Source of the DNA: VGJV01 sp964646415
GTDB taxonomy: Bacteria; Patescibacteriota; Minisyncoccia; UBA6257; 2-01-FULL-56-20
Direction of reading: 5' to 3'
DNA: 64,000 nucleotides
Assembly: GCA_964646415.1 (NCBI GenBank)
Contig: CAZYEL010000003.1
Span: 16,538-80,537, forward strand
Positions within the stretch are counted from its first letter, which is position 1; the number at the start of each line of letters is the position of its first letter. This document shows positions 15,843 through 23,364 of this stretch, piece after piece. A program made the position numbers and the translations under genes. Below the pieces are notes generated by a model, which did not search any database, was not told the origin of the DNA, and worked only from the letters and a program-made list of their open reading frames with translations.

Positions 15843-18437
15843 TCACGCGCGGCGTTCCGCGTATCCGCGTCCCGCCTTGAGCCGCAATGAATTCAGCACC
15901 ACCGAAAGCGACGAAAACGCCATGGCGGCGGCGGCGAGGACCGGATTCAGCAGCACCCCGAACAACGGATAAAGCGCGCCGGCGGCAACCGGAATGAACG
16001 CCGTGTTGTAGAAAAACGCCCAGAAAAGATTCTGCTTGACGATGCGCAGCGTCCTCCGCGAAAGCGCGAAGAGCTCCGGTATGAGCCGTAGGTCCCCCCG
16101 CATGAGCGTAATGCCCGCCGATTCCATCGCCACATCGGTGCCTTCGCCCATCGCGATGCCCAAATCCGCCTGCGCCAGCGCCGGCGCGTCGTTGATGCCG
16201 TCGCCGACCATCGCCACCTTTTTGCCCGACTTCTGGAGCTCCGCCACTTTTTGGGCTTTGTGCTCGGGCAGTACGTGCGCCATCACGTGGTCAATGCCGA
16301 CCTGCGCGGCGACCGCCCGGGCGGTCCGCTCGTTGTCTCCCGTAATCATCCAAATCTCCAAACCCGCAGCTTTGAGAAGCGCCACCGTTTCTTTGGCTTC
16401 CGGCTTCACCACGTCGGCGATGGCAATAAGCCCCGCAATCTGCCCCTCTTCGATAAGGACAACGACTGTCTTGCCTTCGGACTCAAGCGCCTGCATGGCT
16501 GCTTCAACGGGTTCGGGGCTCACGTTGAACAATTTTAAAAGTTCCCGGTTGCCCAACGCAGCCAACACGTTCCTGCCGTCTTGTACGATATGCCCCTTAA
16601 TCCCTTTGCCGGGTATCGCCTCGAAGTCGGACACTGCGAACAATCCGACATTCTCTTCGGATGCCTCCTCTTTGATTGCCCGGTCCAACGGGTGAGACGA
16701 TTTCTGCCCCACGCTCGCGGCGGCCTGAATGACCGCTCTCCCCAGAGGGTGCTCCGACTTTTGCTCCAAGCTTGCCGCCATCCGTAGCATGCGGGATTCC
16801 GGATTCTGCATCTTCGCAAAAGGCACGATGTCGGTGACCGCCGGCTTCCCCTGCGTGAGCGTTCCCGTCTTGTCCACAATAATCGCGCCGACGGCGCGGG
16901 CAATTTCCAACGCCGCCGCTTCCCGGATTAAAATGCCTTTCCCCGCGCCCTGGCCGATGCCCACCATCATCGCCATGGGCGTCGCAAGCCCCAATGCGCA
17001 CGGGCAGGCAATGATGAGCACGGCCACAAAATTCACGAGCGCAAAGGTGAATGCCGGCTCCGGCCCCCACGCGAGCCAGACCGCGAACGTCGCGATTGCC
17101 ACCACGAACACCACCGGCACAAAATAAGAAGCGATCAAGTCGGCTAACCTCTGAATCGGCGCCTTGGACCCCTGGGCCTGCTCCACCATCTTGATAATCT
17201 GCGAGAGCACAGTGTCTTTCCCAACTCTTGTCGCGGCGAGCGTAAATGAACCGGTCTGATTGATGGTTGCGCCGATGACCTTCGCGCCGACGTTCTTGCC
17301 GACCGGCATGCTCTCGCCGGTTACCATCGATTCGTCCACCGACGACCTTCCCTCCACCACTTCGCCGTCCACCGGAATCTTTTCGCCGGGACGCACCACG
17401 ACGCGGTCGCCGACCTGCACCTCCTCAATCGGAATTTCCTGCTCCTTGTTGTCGCGGATAACGCGCGCGGTTTTCGCCGAAAGCTTCATAAGCTTCTTGA
17501 TGGCGTCCGAAGCTTTGCCTTTGGCGAGCACTTCAAGGTAGCGCCCGAGGAGAATCAACGTAATGATGACAGCTGACGTATCGAAATAAACGGCGGGTTT
17601 CACGCCGCCCTGGCTGAAGAATGCCGGGAAGAAAGCGACGGCGGCGCTGTAGCAATAAGCGGAGAGCGTCCCCACGGCAATCAAGGTATTCATATCGGCC
17701 GTCCGGTATTTAAAGAGGATTTTCAAGCCGCTGTAGAAACGGGCGCCCACCCAAAACTGCACCGGCGTGGTGAGCGCGAGGAGCACCCAGTAATCATTCG
17801 CGATTGCCGGCATGAACGGAAACCACTCCGGGAAACTGCCCAAAAATATCGCGGCGGAAAGAACCGCCCCGACGATTATTTTTCTCTTCAGCGCGGACAG
17901 CTCCCGCTCTCGTTCCTGCTTTTCCCTCTCGAGCAAATCCTGCGCTTCCGATGTTTCCCGCACCGCTTCGTAGCCGGCGTCGTCAATCACTTTTTCTATC
18001 TGCTCCGGCGTAACGGCACGCGCGTTGAACGCCACCTTGGCGCGCGCGTTACTGTAGTCAACCTCGATTTTTTCAATGCCCGGAAGGGTTGTTACCGCTT
18101 TCTCCACCACCATGGCGCAATGAGGCGAATCCATGCCGATAACCCTCAATGCCAAAAATTCCCTTCCTCCCGCGCCCGCTGCCTCGTGCGTCCCGGGCAC
18201 GGGGTTCCGTTCCGCGCCCGTCCCTCCCTCACCCGCAAGCTCGTAACCGGCATCGCGCACCACCTTGGCAAAGTCATCGGCGCGTATCCGCGTTTCATCG
18301 AATTCAACCAAAAGGGTCTCGGCGGCGAAATTGACCTGCGCGCGCGCGGTCCCCGGCAATTGTAAAACCGCCTTTTCTATAGTCGCCGCGCAACTCGCGC
18401 AATCCATGCCGCGAATTTTGAAAATTCCTTTTTTCAT
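15843..18437 (-). CDS. copA: Copper-type P1B ATPase with two HMA domains
   Basis: This P-type ATPase should export Cu(I) from the cytoplasm. From the start at 18,437 (864 residues) the first HMA domain has GMDCASCA. A second has GMDSPHCA, missing the first metal-binding Cys. The membrane CPC motif lies near residue 479, DKTGTLTQGKP near 520 and GDGINDAPAL later. The HP motif region appears twice about 18 residues apart: KSEHPLGRA near 562 and KSSHPLDRA near 582, an internal tandem duplication unusual for the family. The gene follows the exported protein at 18,439 by one base. Metal specificity for copper rests on the CPC motif and family resemblance. Confidence 0.93.
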   Translation of the reverse strand: MKKGIFKIRGMDCASCAATIEKAVLQLPGTARAQVNFAAETLLVEFDETRIRADDFAKVVRDAGYELAGEGGTGAERNPVPGTHEAAGAGGREFLALRVIGMDSPHCAMVVEKAVTTLPGIEKIEVDYSNARAKVAFNARAVTPEQIEKVIDDAGYEAVRETSEAQDLLEREKQERERELSALKRKIIVGAVLSAAIFLGSFPEWFPFMPAIANDYWVLLALTTPVQFWVGARFYSGLKILFKYRTADMNTLIAVGTLSAYCYSAAVAFFPAFFSQGGVKPAVYFDTSAVIITLILLGRYLEVLAKGKASDAIKKLMKLSAKTARVIRDNKEQEIPIEEVQVGDRVVVRPGEKIPVDGEVVEGRSSVDESMVTGESMPVGKNVGAKVIGATINQTGSFTLAATRVGKDTVLSQIIKMVEQAQGSKAPIQRLADLIASYFVPVVFVVAIATFAVWLAWGPEPAFTFALVNFVAVLIIACPCALGLATPMAMMVGIGQGAGKGILIREAAALEIARAVGAIIVDKTGTLTQGKPAVTDIVPFAKMQNPESRMLRMAASLEQKSEHPLGRAVIQAAASVGQKSSHPLDRAIKEEASEENVGLFAVSDFEAIPGKGIKGHIVQDGRNVLAALGNRELLKLFNVSPEPVEAAMQALESEGKTVVVLIEEGQIAGLIAIADVVKPEAKETVALLKAAGLEIWMITGDNERTARAVAAQVGIDHVMAHVLPEHKAQKVAELQKSGKKVAMVGDGINDAPALAQADLGIAMGEGTDVAMESAGITLMRGDLRLIPELFALSRRTLRIVKQNLFWAFFYNTAFIPVAAGALYPLFGVLLNPVLAAAAMAFSSLSVVLNSLRLKAGRGYAERRA

Positions 18438-18438
18438 A

Positions 18439-18906
18439 TTACCGTACATCCCACCTGAACGAACGTTCGGGGACTCCACCGACGTTTTTGATTTTTAACT
18501 CGACATATTGCGGCGTTGGCTGAATCGGATTAAACATAAGTGTCCCTTCGCGATGGTGCCCGCCGGGGCCGGGACCCTCCCACGCCGTCGGCTGATATGT
18601 ATTTCCCTTATCATCCACGAGAACTGCAACTTGCACCACAGCATCATCCAAACTTCCGGAGTGAGTGTCAAAAACAACATCAAACCGCCATATGTTCGCG
18701 CTTGTACCGAATTCTATCGGGGTAACTTTGATTGTTACCGGCGACTGACTGTCGGTTTTCGTTTCCCAACTACGCGGCGCCGTGCTCGCGGGTTGCGAGG
18801 CCTGCAATTCACCGCTCGTCTGAAGCGGTTCACGGTTTTTCGAAACTCCGCTCAAAACGAGCACCACAGCAACCAGTCCGGCGATTATGTACGGTGCATA
18901 TTTCAT
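18439..18906 (-). CDS. Exported protein of the copper operon, function unknown
   Basis: The 155-residue product has an N-terminal signal-anchor (YIIAGLVAVVLVLSGV), then a low-complexity Ser/Thr segment and a beta-rich domain with HHREGTLMF. It has no Cys, so any metal binding would use His. It overlaps the preceding membrane protein gene by 4 bases and copA begins immediately after. I do not recognise a named family. Confidence 0.7.
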   Translation of the reverse strand: MKYAPYIIAGLVAVVLVLSGVSKNREPLQTSGELQASQPASTAPRSWETKTDSQSPVTIKVTPIEFGTSANIWRFDVVFDTHSGSLDDAVVQVAVLVDDKGNTYQPTAWEGPGPGGHHREGTLMFNPIQPTPQYVELKIKNVGGVPERSFRWDVR

Positions 18907-19334
18907 GTACTTCTGAACTGGAAAGTCCTCTTCGCAATATAGGCGATGCCGCCGAAATTAAATATGATGCCAACCCAGAAAAACTCGATCTGATACTGCG
19001 CGGCGAAGGTGACGATACCGACCGCGCCGAGAATCGGGAGGATGTTCACGAGGTAATGCGCGCAACACGACACCATCGCCGCAGTGGAAGTGGCGCCGGT
19101 TACTCCCAGCACTTTGCCGCTCCCGCCCGCAACGAGCGTTTTGAGATATACATACAACCCCACTTGGACGCCGAATCCGGCCGCCAAACTCACTATAAAG
19201 TACCAGAAGGAAAAGAACTGGCTTTGCGCGAAGCCCCACCCCGAAACGAGCGTGAGAATCCCGAAGTACACGCCGAGGAGCACCGCGCTCGCGAGCGTGC
19301 CGTAGAGAACCGGCTTTGCGGAAACATGCGCCAT
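18903..19334 (-). CDS. Four-helix membrane protein with an SCCAH motif
   Basis: From the start at 19,334 this is a 143-residue membrane protein with four hydrophobic helices. A paired-Cys motif, MVSCCAHYLVNILPILG, lies at the edge of the third helix. Paired membrane Cys and position in the operon suggest metal transport, as in MerT-like proteins, but I see no clear homology. Residues upstream of 19,334 in the same frame are a shadow of the YHS gene. Confidence 0.65.
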   Translation of the reverse strand: MAHVSAKPVLYGTLASAVLLGVYFGILTLVSGWGFAQSQFFSFWYFIVSLAAGFGVQVGLYVYLKTLVAGGSGKVLGVTGATSTAAMVSCCAHYLVNILPILGAVGIVTFAAQYQIEFFWVGIIFNFGGIAYIAKRTFQFRST

Positions 19335-19336
19335 AA

Positions 19337-19522
19337 TCACTCTTTGACGTACCGCTCGGGATTTTTTTGAAACTCCTGGCGGCAATGATCGGAACAGAAA
19401 GCGTACAGGTGTCCTTTGTACGAAAATGTAACCCCGTCGGTTGCCTGCATGCCGCACACCGGATCTTTCAGAGTTCCCTTCTGCGGTACATTTTTTAATT
19501 TTTTAAACAATGAACCAAACAT
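19337..19522 (-). CDS. YHS domain protein
   Basis: A 61-residue protein with DPVCGMQATDG and, downstream, YAFCSDHCRQEFQKNPERYV. These are the three-Cys YHS metal-binding pattern commonly attached to copper ATPases. One of three stand-alone YHS proteins in this operon; it may act as a metal chaperone, which is inference. Its stop is 2 bases before the next start. Confidence 0.85.
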   Translation of the reverse strand: MFGSLFKKLKNVPQKGTLKDPVCGMQATDGVTFSYKGHLYAFCSDHCRQEFQKNPERYVKE

Positions 19523-19556
19523 AGCCTGTAATGCGTTGTGCCATACCGCAACGTTT

Positions 19557-19832
19557 TTATTGCGCAATACTCTCGACCTTTTTCTTCAATGCCGCGAATT
19601 CGCTCCGCGTCGGGACATCAAGCTCCCGCAACACCTTCTTGAGCAACACCTTCAACTCCCGCACCGACGCGCGCCTGCTCGCCTCACCCTCCGCAACAAG
19701 CGCGGCGAACGCCTCTTTTGCCTCTCTCCTCGGAATTTTCGCCGAAATTGCCCGCACAAGCCGCTTCGCTCCCTTCGCCGACGCGCCCACCAGCCCTACG
19801 CTTGCAAGCAATAACTTTTCGTATGATTTCAT
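19557..19832 (-). CDS. Small helical, phasin-like protein
   Basis: A 91-residue, charged, mostly alpha-helical protein with a short hydrophobic start (LLLASVGLVGASA) and a C-terminal amphipathic helix (KVLRELDVPTRSEFAALKKKVESI). That ending recalls phasin/PhaF-type coiled coils. It lies within the metal operon. Function unknown. Confidence 0.6.
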   Translation of the reverse strand: MKSYEKLLLASVGLVGASAKGAKRLVRAISAKIPRREAKEAFAALVAEGEASRRASVRELKVLLKKVLRELDVPTRSEFAALKKKVESIAQ

Positions 19833-19850
19833 GGATATAGTTATTATTCT

Positions 19851-20573
19851 TTATGCGACCTTTGCAGATACTTTGCGCCATGTTACGTGCTCATACACGC
19901 TTGACCAATAAAACCCGAAAGAAATCGCGAAGAGCAGCTCTTCAAACGGTATGCCCGCGATGAGAATCCCCGAAATAGCATCAAGCCGCCAGACTTGCAC
20001 AACATACCCGGGATACATTGCGATGAGCGTGAAAAAATACACAAAATAAAGCCCGAGAAAAAGAAACGCGCTTGTAATCATTTTCTTTTTCAAGTCCGGT
20101 CGGCAATACCATGTGGCGATGCCACCGAGAACTAAGGAGAACACAGATATGTAGATTGGGTTAAGAGAAGTGGTAAGCGAGAGGACGATAAAAACGATTG
20201 GCGCGGCAAGCAACGCCCAAAGATGATAGCGGTGATGTAACGTATGGCGCGCCTGCACAGGCAGGTGCTTATGCGCCGCGGGGAAAATCCGCTCGTAGAG
20301 CACGGCCACGATGCCGCCGAGCGCAAATGCGAAAACCAGACTCTCAATATCAAAGCCGGTCCGGTGAGCCAAGTCGAACAAGGACGGCGGGTTCCAATAC
20401 TCGGGCACGAACAAGGGTTCGGTGAATCCTAAAAGAGAAGTCCATAAACTGACCGTGAGCATCTCTTTTTTACTCTCCCTGCTTTTCAAGAGCACATAGA
20501 TGACTCCCCAAATAATTATGAGAAGTGCGCTCCATAACGCCCATGCAAATTGCGGTTCATGCACTGCATTCAT
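19851..20573 (-). CDS. Lycopene cyclase domain-like membrane protein
   Basis: A 240-residue protein with about seven hydrophobic helices. The C-terminal ISGILIAGIPFEELLFAISF carries the PxEE(L/F)LF signature of CrtY/CarR-type lycopene cyclase domains. No other carotenoid genes are in the window, so a carotenoid role is doubtful. It may be a membrane protein recruited to the metal operon. It overlaps the upstream YHS gene by 4 bases. Confidence 0.65.
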   Translation of the reverse strand: MNAVHEPQFAWALWSALLIIIWGVIYVLLKSRESKKEMLTVSLWTSLLGFTEPLFVPEYWNPPSLFDLAHRTGFDIESLVFAFALGGIVAVLYERIFPAAHKHLPVQARHTLHHRYHLWALLAAPIVFIVLSLTTSLNPIYISVFSLVLGGIATWYCRPDLKKKMITSAFLFLGLYFVYFFTLIAMYPGYVVQVWRLDAISGILIAGIPFEELLFAISFGFYWSSVYEHVTWRKVSAKVA

Positions 20574-20746
20574 GGGTTATTTTTTTCTACAGAATTGCCT
20601 TCGGGGATATACTGCAGGGGACTCTTTTGAAACTCTTCCTTGCATGTTTTGCAGCAGAGATGATATACGTTGCCGCCGTACTTCAAAATGGCGTACTCCT
20701 CTTTTTTCCGCAACCTCTTTTTACAGACCGGGTCGATGTAGAACAT
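20570..20746 (-). CDS. YHS domain protein
   Basis: A 58-residue protein starting MFYIDPVCKKRLRKKEEYA and continuing HLCCKTCKEEFQKSPLQYI, a YHS-type metal-binding domain with an extra Cys. Start chosen at 20,746, 14 bases after the ICMT-like gene; upstream in-frame residues overlap that gene. It is coupled to the lycopene-cyclase-like gene by an ATGA overlap. Confidence 0.8.
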   Translation of the reverse strand: MFYIDPVCKKRLRKKEEYAILKYGGNVYHLCCKTCKEEFQKSPLQYIPEGNSVEKNNP

Positions 20747-20760
20747 AACGATACCGTTTT

Positions 20761-21420
20761 TTATTTTAGTGGGGATGTTGCGACCTTCGACGTATCCCAT
20801 TTAGGAATGAACGCCGGTGTTTCTTTCGCGTACACGCTCCACGCGTCACCGAACTCTTTCTCCGCATCGGCTTCTTCGCTTTTCGCCAATTTTATATACA
20901 TCCAGACCAGTACGGGGAACATGATGAGCGTAAGAAGCGTCGGCCACTGCAGAAGGAACCCAAACATGATGAGCACAAACCCCGCATACTGCGGATGGCG
21001 GATGCGCGCATAGGGACCGGCGGTTGCGAGCGTATGACTTTTTTGGGCCGTATAGAGCACCTCCCACGCGCGGACGATAAGCATAAAGCCATAACCGATA
21101 AACACGTAGCTCACAATATGGAACGGTCCGAAGTGCGGGTCGCCGCCCCACCCAAACAGGTCTTCAAGGAGATGCCCGGAATTGTGCGAGAAAATATCCA
21201 TGCCGGGAAATGTCGCGGTGAGCCACCCGGAAAGAAAGTAGATGGTGAGCGGAAATCCGTACATCTCCATGAACAACGCAACCATGAACGCCGAGAACAC
21301 CCCCAATGAACGCCAGTCGCGAACTTTTTTCGGCCTCGTAAAACTAAATGCGAAAATGACCGAGACCAGCGAACTCACGATAACAAGCGGCCAGAGACCA
21401 TACGCGGGAGAGGACGGCAT
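20761..21420 (-). CDS. Isoprenylcysteine carboxyl methyltransferase (ICMT)-like membrane protein
   Basis: A 219-residue membrane protein from 21,420. It has the ICMT/phospholipid methyltransferase C-terminal signature: TAGPYARIRHPQYAGFVLIM and a later EADAEKEFGDAWSVYAK. Bacterial members methylate small or lipid substrates and are common beside metal ATPase genes. The true substrate is not known. The start at 21,624 is rejected because it runs through the next gene. Confidence 0.8.
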   Translation of the reverse strand: MPSSPAYGLWPLVIVSSLVSVIFAFSFTRPKKVRDWRSLGVFSAFMVALFMEMYGFPLTIYFLSGWLTATFPGMDIFSHNSGHLLEDLFGWGGDPHFGPFHIVSYVFIGYGFMLIVRAWEVLYTAQKSHTLATAGPYARIRHPQYAGFVLIMFGFLLQWPTLLTLIMFPVLVWMYIKLAKSEEADAEKEFGDAWSVYAKETPAFIPKWDTSKVATSPLK

Positions 21421-21425
21421 AGCGG

Positions 21426-21674
21426 TTAGTGAGTATGAGGCTCGTCTTCCCGGCGCTCCCGGCCGGAGTCGCCGCCGTGCCCGCCGTGGCCCTTGAACAT
21501 CATCCAGACATGTGCGACGACAAAAATACCGATAAGAATTGGCCAGAGGTACCCGTTTGAAGACAACGTATCCCCGCCAAGAAGTACAAAACCCAACAGG
21601 AGGAGACAAGGAATCATCATCCACAGGATGCCCTTATGCCCGCCGTTTTTACTGTTGTTTTCGTGCTCGTGCAT
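21426..21674 (-). CDS. DUF2933-type small membrane protein
   Basis: An 82-residue protein with a His-rich N terminus (MHEHENN), two membrane helices (LWMMIPCLLLLGFVLL and LWPILIGIFVVAHVWMM) and a His/Gly-rich C terminus (GHGGHGG, PHTH). This is the DUF2933 layout found in copper and heavy-metal clusters. The terminal His clusters could bind metal. Confidence 0.75.
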   Translation of the reverse strand: MHEHENNSKNGGHKGILWMMIPCLLLLGFVLLGGDTLSSNGYLWPILIGIFVVAHVWMMFKGHGGHGGDSGRERREDEPHTH

Positions 21675-21679
21675 AGCGG

Positions 21680-21946
21680 TTATTTTCTTACCAAGCTGGA
21701 ATTGTGCATCCACACGTAGTACCACCCGAAGAGCCAGGCGAAGACAAACATATAGACCGCGCCAAGGAGCACACTCCCGGGACTAATCCATGTAAATCCC
21801 GGCAACGTCTCAAAAAGCGAGTGGTGCAGCTCTACTCCTCTCGCGCTTCGGAGCGGAAGAAACCCGCCAACAAGACAAATGACATATGCGACTTCCGCAC
21901 CCAGTACGCACTTCCAACCGTATAACTTAAGCGACAGTTGTCCCAT
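21680..21946 (-). CDS. DUF5676-type membrane protein
   Basis: An 88-residue protein with two hydrophobic helices (VAYVICLVGGFLPL and LLGAVYMFVFAWLFGWYYVW) and the spacing of DUF5676 membrane proteins, which accompany copper resistance genes. It starts 16 bases after the YHS gene and ends 5 bases before the DUF2933 gene. Confidence 0.7.
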   Translation of the reverse strand: MGQLSLKLYGWKCVLGAEVAYVICLVGGFLPLRSARGVELHHSLFETLPGFTWISPGSVLLGAVYMFVFAWLFGWYYVWMHNSSLVRK

Positions 21947-21962
21947 GTGTTATTTTGATTAA

Positions 21963-22166
21963 TTAACCGACATATTTTTCGGGGTCATTGACGAAGTGCT
22001 CCCTGCACGTTTTAGAACAGAAATAAAAGACCTCCCCGTGATGCTCGGCATGAAATTGTGTATTCGCCGAATCAACCTCCATGCCGCAGATCACATCAAG
22101 CGCCTTTTCTTCCGGCTCAATGTGCATGCCGACCTTTTTTAACTCTTTGCTGATATTACTTGGCAT
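21963..22166 (-). CDS. YHS domain protein
   Basis: A 67-residue protein with DVICGMEVDSANTQ and YFCSKTCREHFVNDPEKYV, the YHS metal-binding motif. A helical N-terminal extension of about 20 residues precedes it. It lies 5 bases after the DUF302 gene in the metal operon. Confidence 0.85.
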   Translation of the reverse strand: MPSNISKELKKVGMHIEPEEKALDVICGMEVDSANTQFHAEHHGEVFYFCSKTCREHFVNDPEKYVG

Positions 22167-22171
22167 AGATA

Positions 22172-22564
22172 TTATTGCGCAGCAGTATCGACGATAGTCC
22201 TCACAAGCGCATCAATCTCTTCCGGCAAGCTGCCCAACTCCGCCTTCGGGAAAAAGTGCCGCAACACCACGGGCCGCATGCCGGAGATAACCGTGGTACC
22301 ATCCTTCACATACACGTTGACCTTGCACGGCATGCACAGCCCGAGCCGCATGTCGGCCTCCAAAAACGCGCTCGCGTAGCGCGCATTGCAGAACTCAATG
22401 ATTTTGAAGGGGGCTCGCGCAAATCCCTTTTCTCCGAGCGCTCTTTGCACATCGTGGATGTGGAGCACCCGCATACCGGCTTTTACGACTGCCTCCTCCG
22501 CGCTCTTGGCCGCCGCATCAAACTCCTTGGCGGTCGTAACCGTATAATCAAAACCTGATTCCAT
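22172..22564 (-). CDS. DUF302 protein
   Basis: The 130-residue protein matches the DUF302 fold: YTVTTAKEFDAAAKSAEEAV, then VLHIHDVQRALGEKGF, FCNARYASAFLEAD, and LCMPCKVNVYVKDG with a CxxC pair. DUF302 proteins occur in sulfur and metal clusters; their activity is not established. It is the second gene of the operon, 4 bases after the repressor. Confidence 0.85.
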   Translation of the reverse strand: MESGFDYTVTTAKEFDAAAKSAEEAVVKAGMRVLHIHDVQRALGEKGFARAPFKIIEFCNARYASAFLEADMRLGLCMPCKVNVYVKDGTTVISGMRPVVLRHFFPKAELGSLPEEIDALVRTIVDTAAQ

Positions 22565-22568
22565 GGGA

Positions 22569-22841
22569 TTATTTATTCGACAGCGTGTAGACCTTTATGA
22601 GTTCTTTGACGGCGTTCTCCTCTTCCCCCGCGTGCGACAACTGATGCTTCACATGCGTGCGAAGATGGTTTTCGAGAAGCAGCGCATCGAGACTCTTGAG
22701 CGATTTCTGGATAGAGAGCGACTGCAGAAGTAGGTTTACACAATACTTCTCTTCCTCAATCGCTTGCGCAAGCCCCCGCATCTGCCCCTCAAGAATCTTC
22801 GCGCGGTGCACCGCGCGCTTCTTGAGTTTTTGGTTGACCAT
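22569..22841 (-). CDS. CsoR/RcnR-family metal-responsive repressor
   Basis: The 90-residue protein is an all-helical DUF156 repressor: RAKILEGQMRGLAQAIEEEKYCVNLLLQ, then ENHLRTHVKHQL. The inferred ligands are Cys34, His59 and His63. CsoR copper sensors have Cys-His-Cys. The C-H-H set with this spacing is as in RcnR (Ni/Co), though the N-terminal His3 of RcnR is Asn here. So the sensed metal is uncertain despite the copper ATPase in the operon. It heads the operon and should repress it through the palindrome just upstream. Confidence 0.88.
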   Translation of the reverse strand: MVNQKLKKRAVHRAKILEGQMRGLAQAIEEEKYCVNLLLQSLSIQKSLKSLDALLLENHLRTHVKHQLSHAGEEENAVKELIKVYTLSNK

Positions 22842-22844
22842 GCG

Positions 22845-22876
22845 TATAGGGTATGCCCCTATATCCTATATGTCAA
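22845..22876 (-). promoter_or_regulatory. Promoter and operator of the metal-resistance operon
   Basis: On the minus strand TTGACA (22,876-22,871), 17 bases, then TACCCT (22,853-22,848). Overlapping the -10 box is a perfect palindrome, TATAGGG (22,845-22,851) and CCCTATA (22,857-22,863). G/C tracts flanked by TATA are the operator style of this repressor family. The predicted start of transcription falls at or next to the ATG at 22,841, so the message is probably leaderless. Confidence 0.75.
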
Positions 22877-22897
22877 CTATCTGCCTGTGTATAACTT

Positions 22898-23335
22898 TTA
22901 GTCAAAACGCAACTCAATTTTATCCTTGTCGCGCATGAGGTAGCTCTCGTACTCGGTGTTCTCTTCCCCATTCACCGTCATCTTCATATTCGCGCCGAAA
23001 GACCGCATATCCTTACCCCACACTTTGAAGAATGAGCCCAGTTTCACATCGTCTTTAAGAACTCGCCCCAGGAATTCCAAGTGTATCTGGCCGGTAGCGT
23101 CATGCGTGTGGACGCTCTGCTCGACAATGCCGAGACCTAAACCCGACGGGATTTCTTGCTTGGCGCCTTTCACGTAGATGGCGAGTTCAGGATGCCAATG
23201 CAAGCCCCTTCGCGCAAGAACTTCTCCTTCGGGAACCGGAGGACGGGTTGCAACGTACCACCCAATGAGTCCAATGGCTGCCACTGTCCCCAGAATCCAC
23301 CTTCCGCGTTTTGCGAGTCTGAAAAAATTTTTCAT
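22898..23335 (-). CDS. Membrane-anchored His-rich exported protein, function unknown
   Basis: A 145-residue protein with an N-terminal anchor (ILGTVAAIGLIGWYVA) and an extracytoplasmic domain. The motifs GLHWHPELAIYVKG and VHTHDATGQIHLEF give a cluster of His residues that could bind metal. I do not recognise a characterised family. It is the last gene of the thiol-redox cluster, directly upstream of the metal operon. Confidence 0.7.
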   Translation of the reverse strand: MKNFFRLAKRGRWILGTVAAIGLIGWYVATRPPVPEGEVLARRGLHWHPELAIYVKGAKQEIPSGLGLGIVEQSVHTHDATGQIHLEFLGRVLKDDVKLGSFFKVWGKDMRSFGANMKMTVNGEENTEYESYLMRDKDKIELRFD

Positions 23336-23364
23336 TATAGTTCAGTGTTCAGTAATGTTGGGCA

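Noticed and set aside
19851..20573. Carotenoid biosynthesis locus
   Set aside because: Only a lycopene-cyclase-like membrane protein is present, with no phytoene synthase or desaturase nearby.
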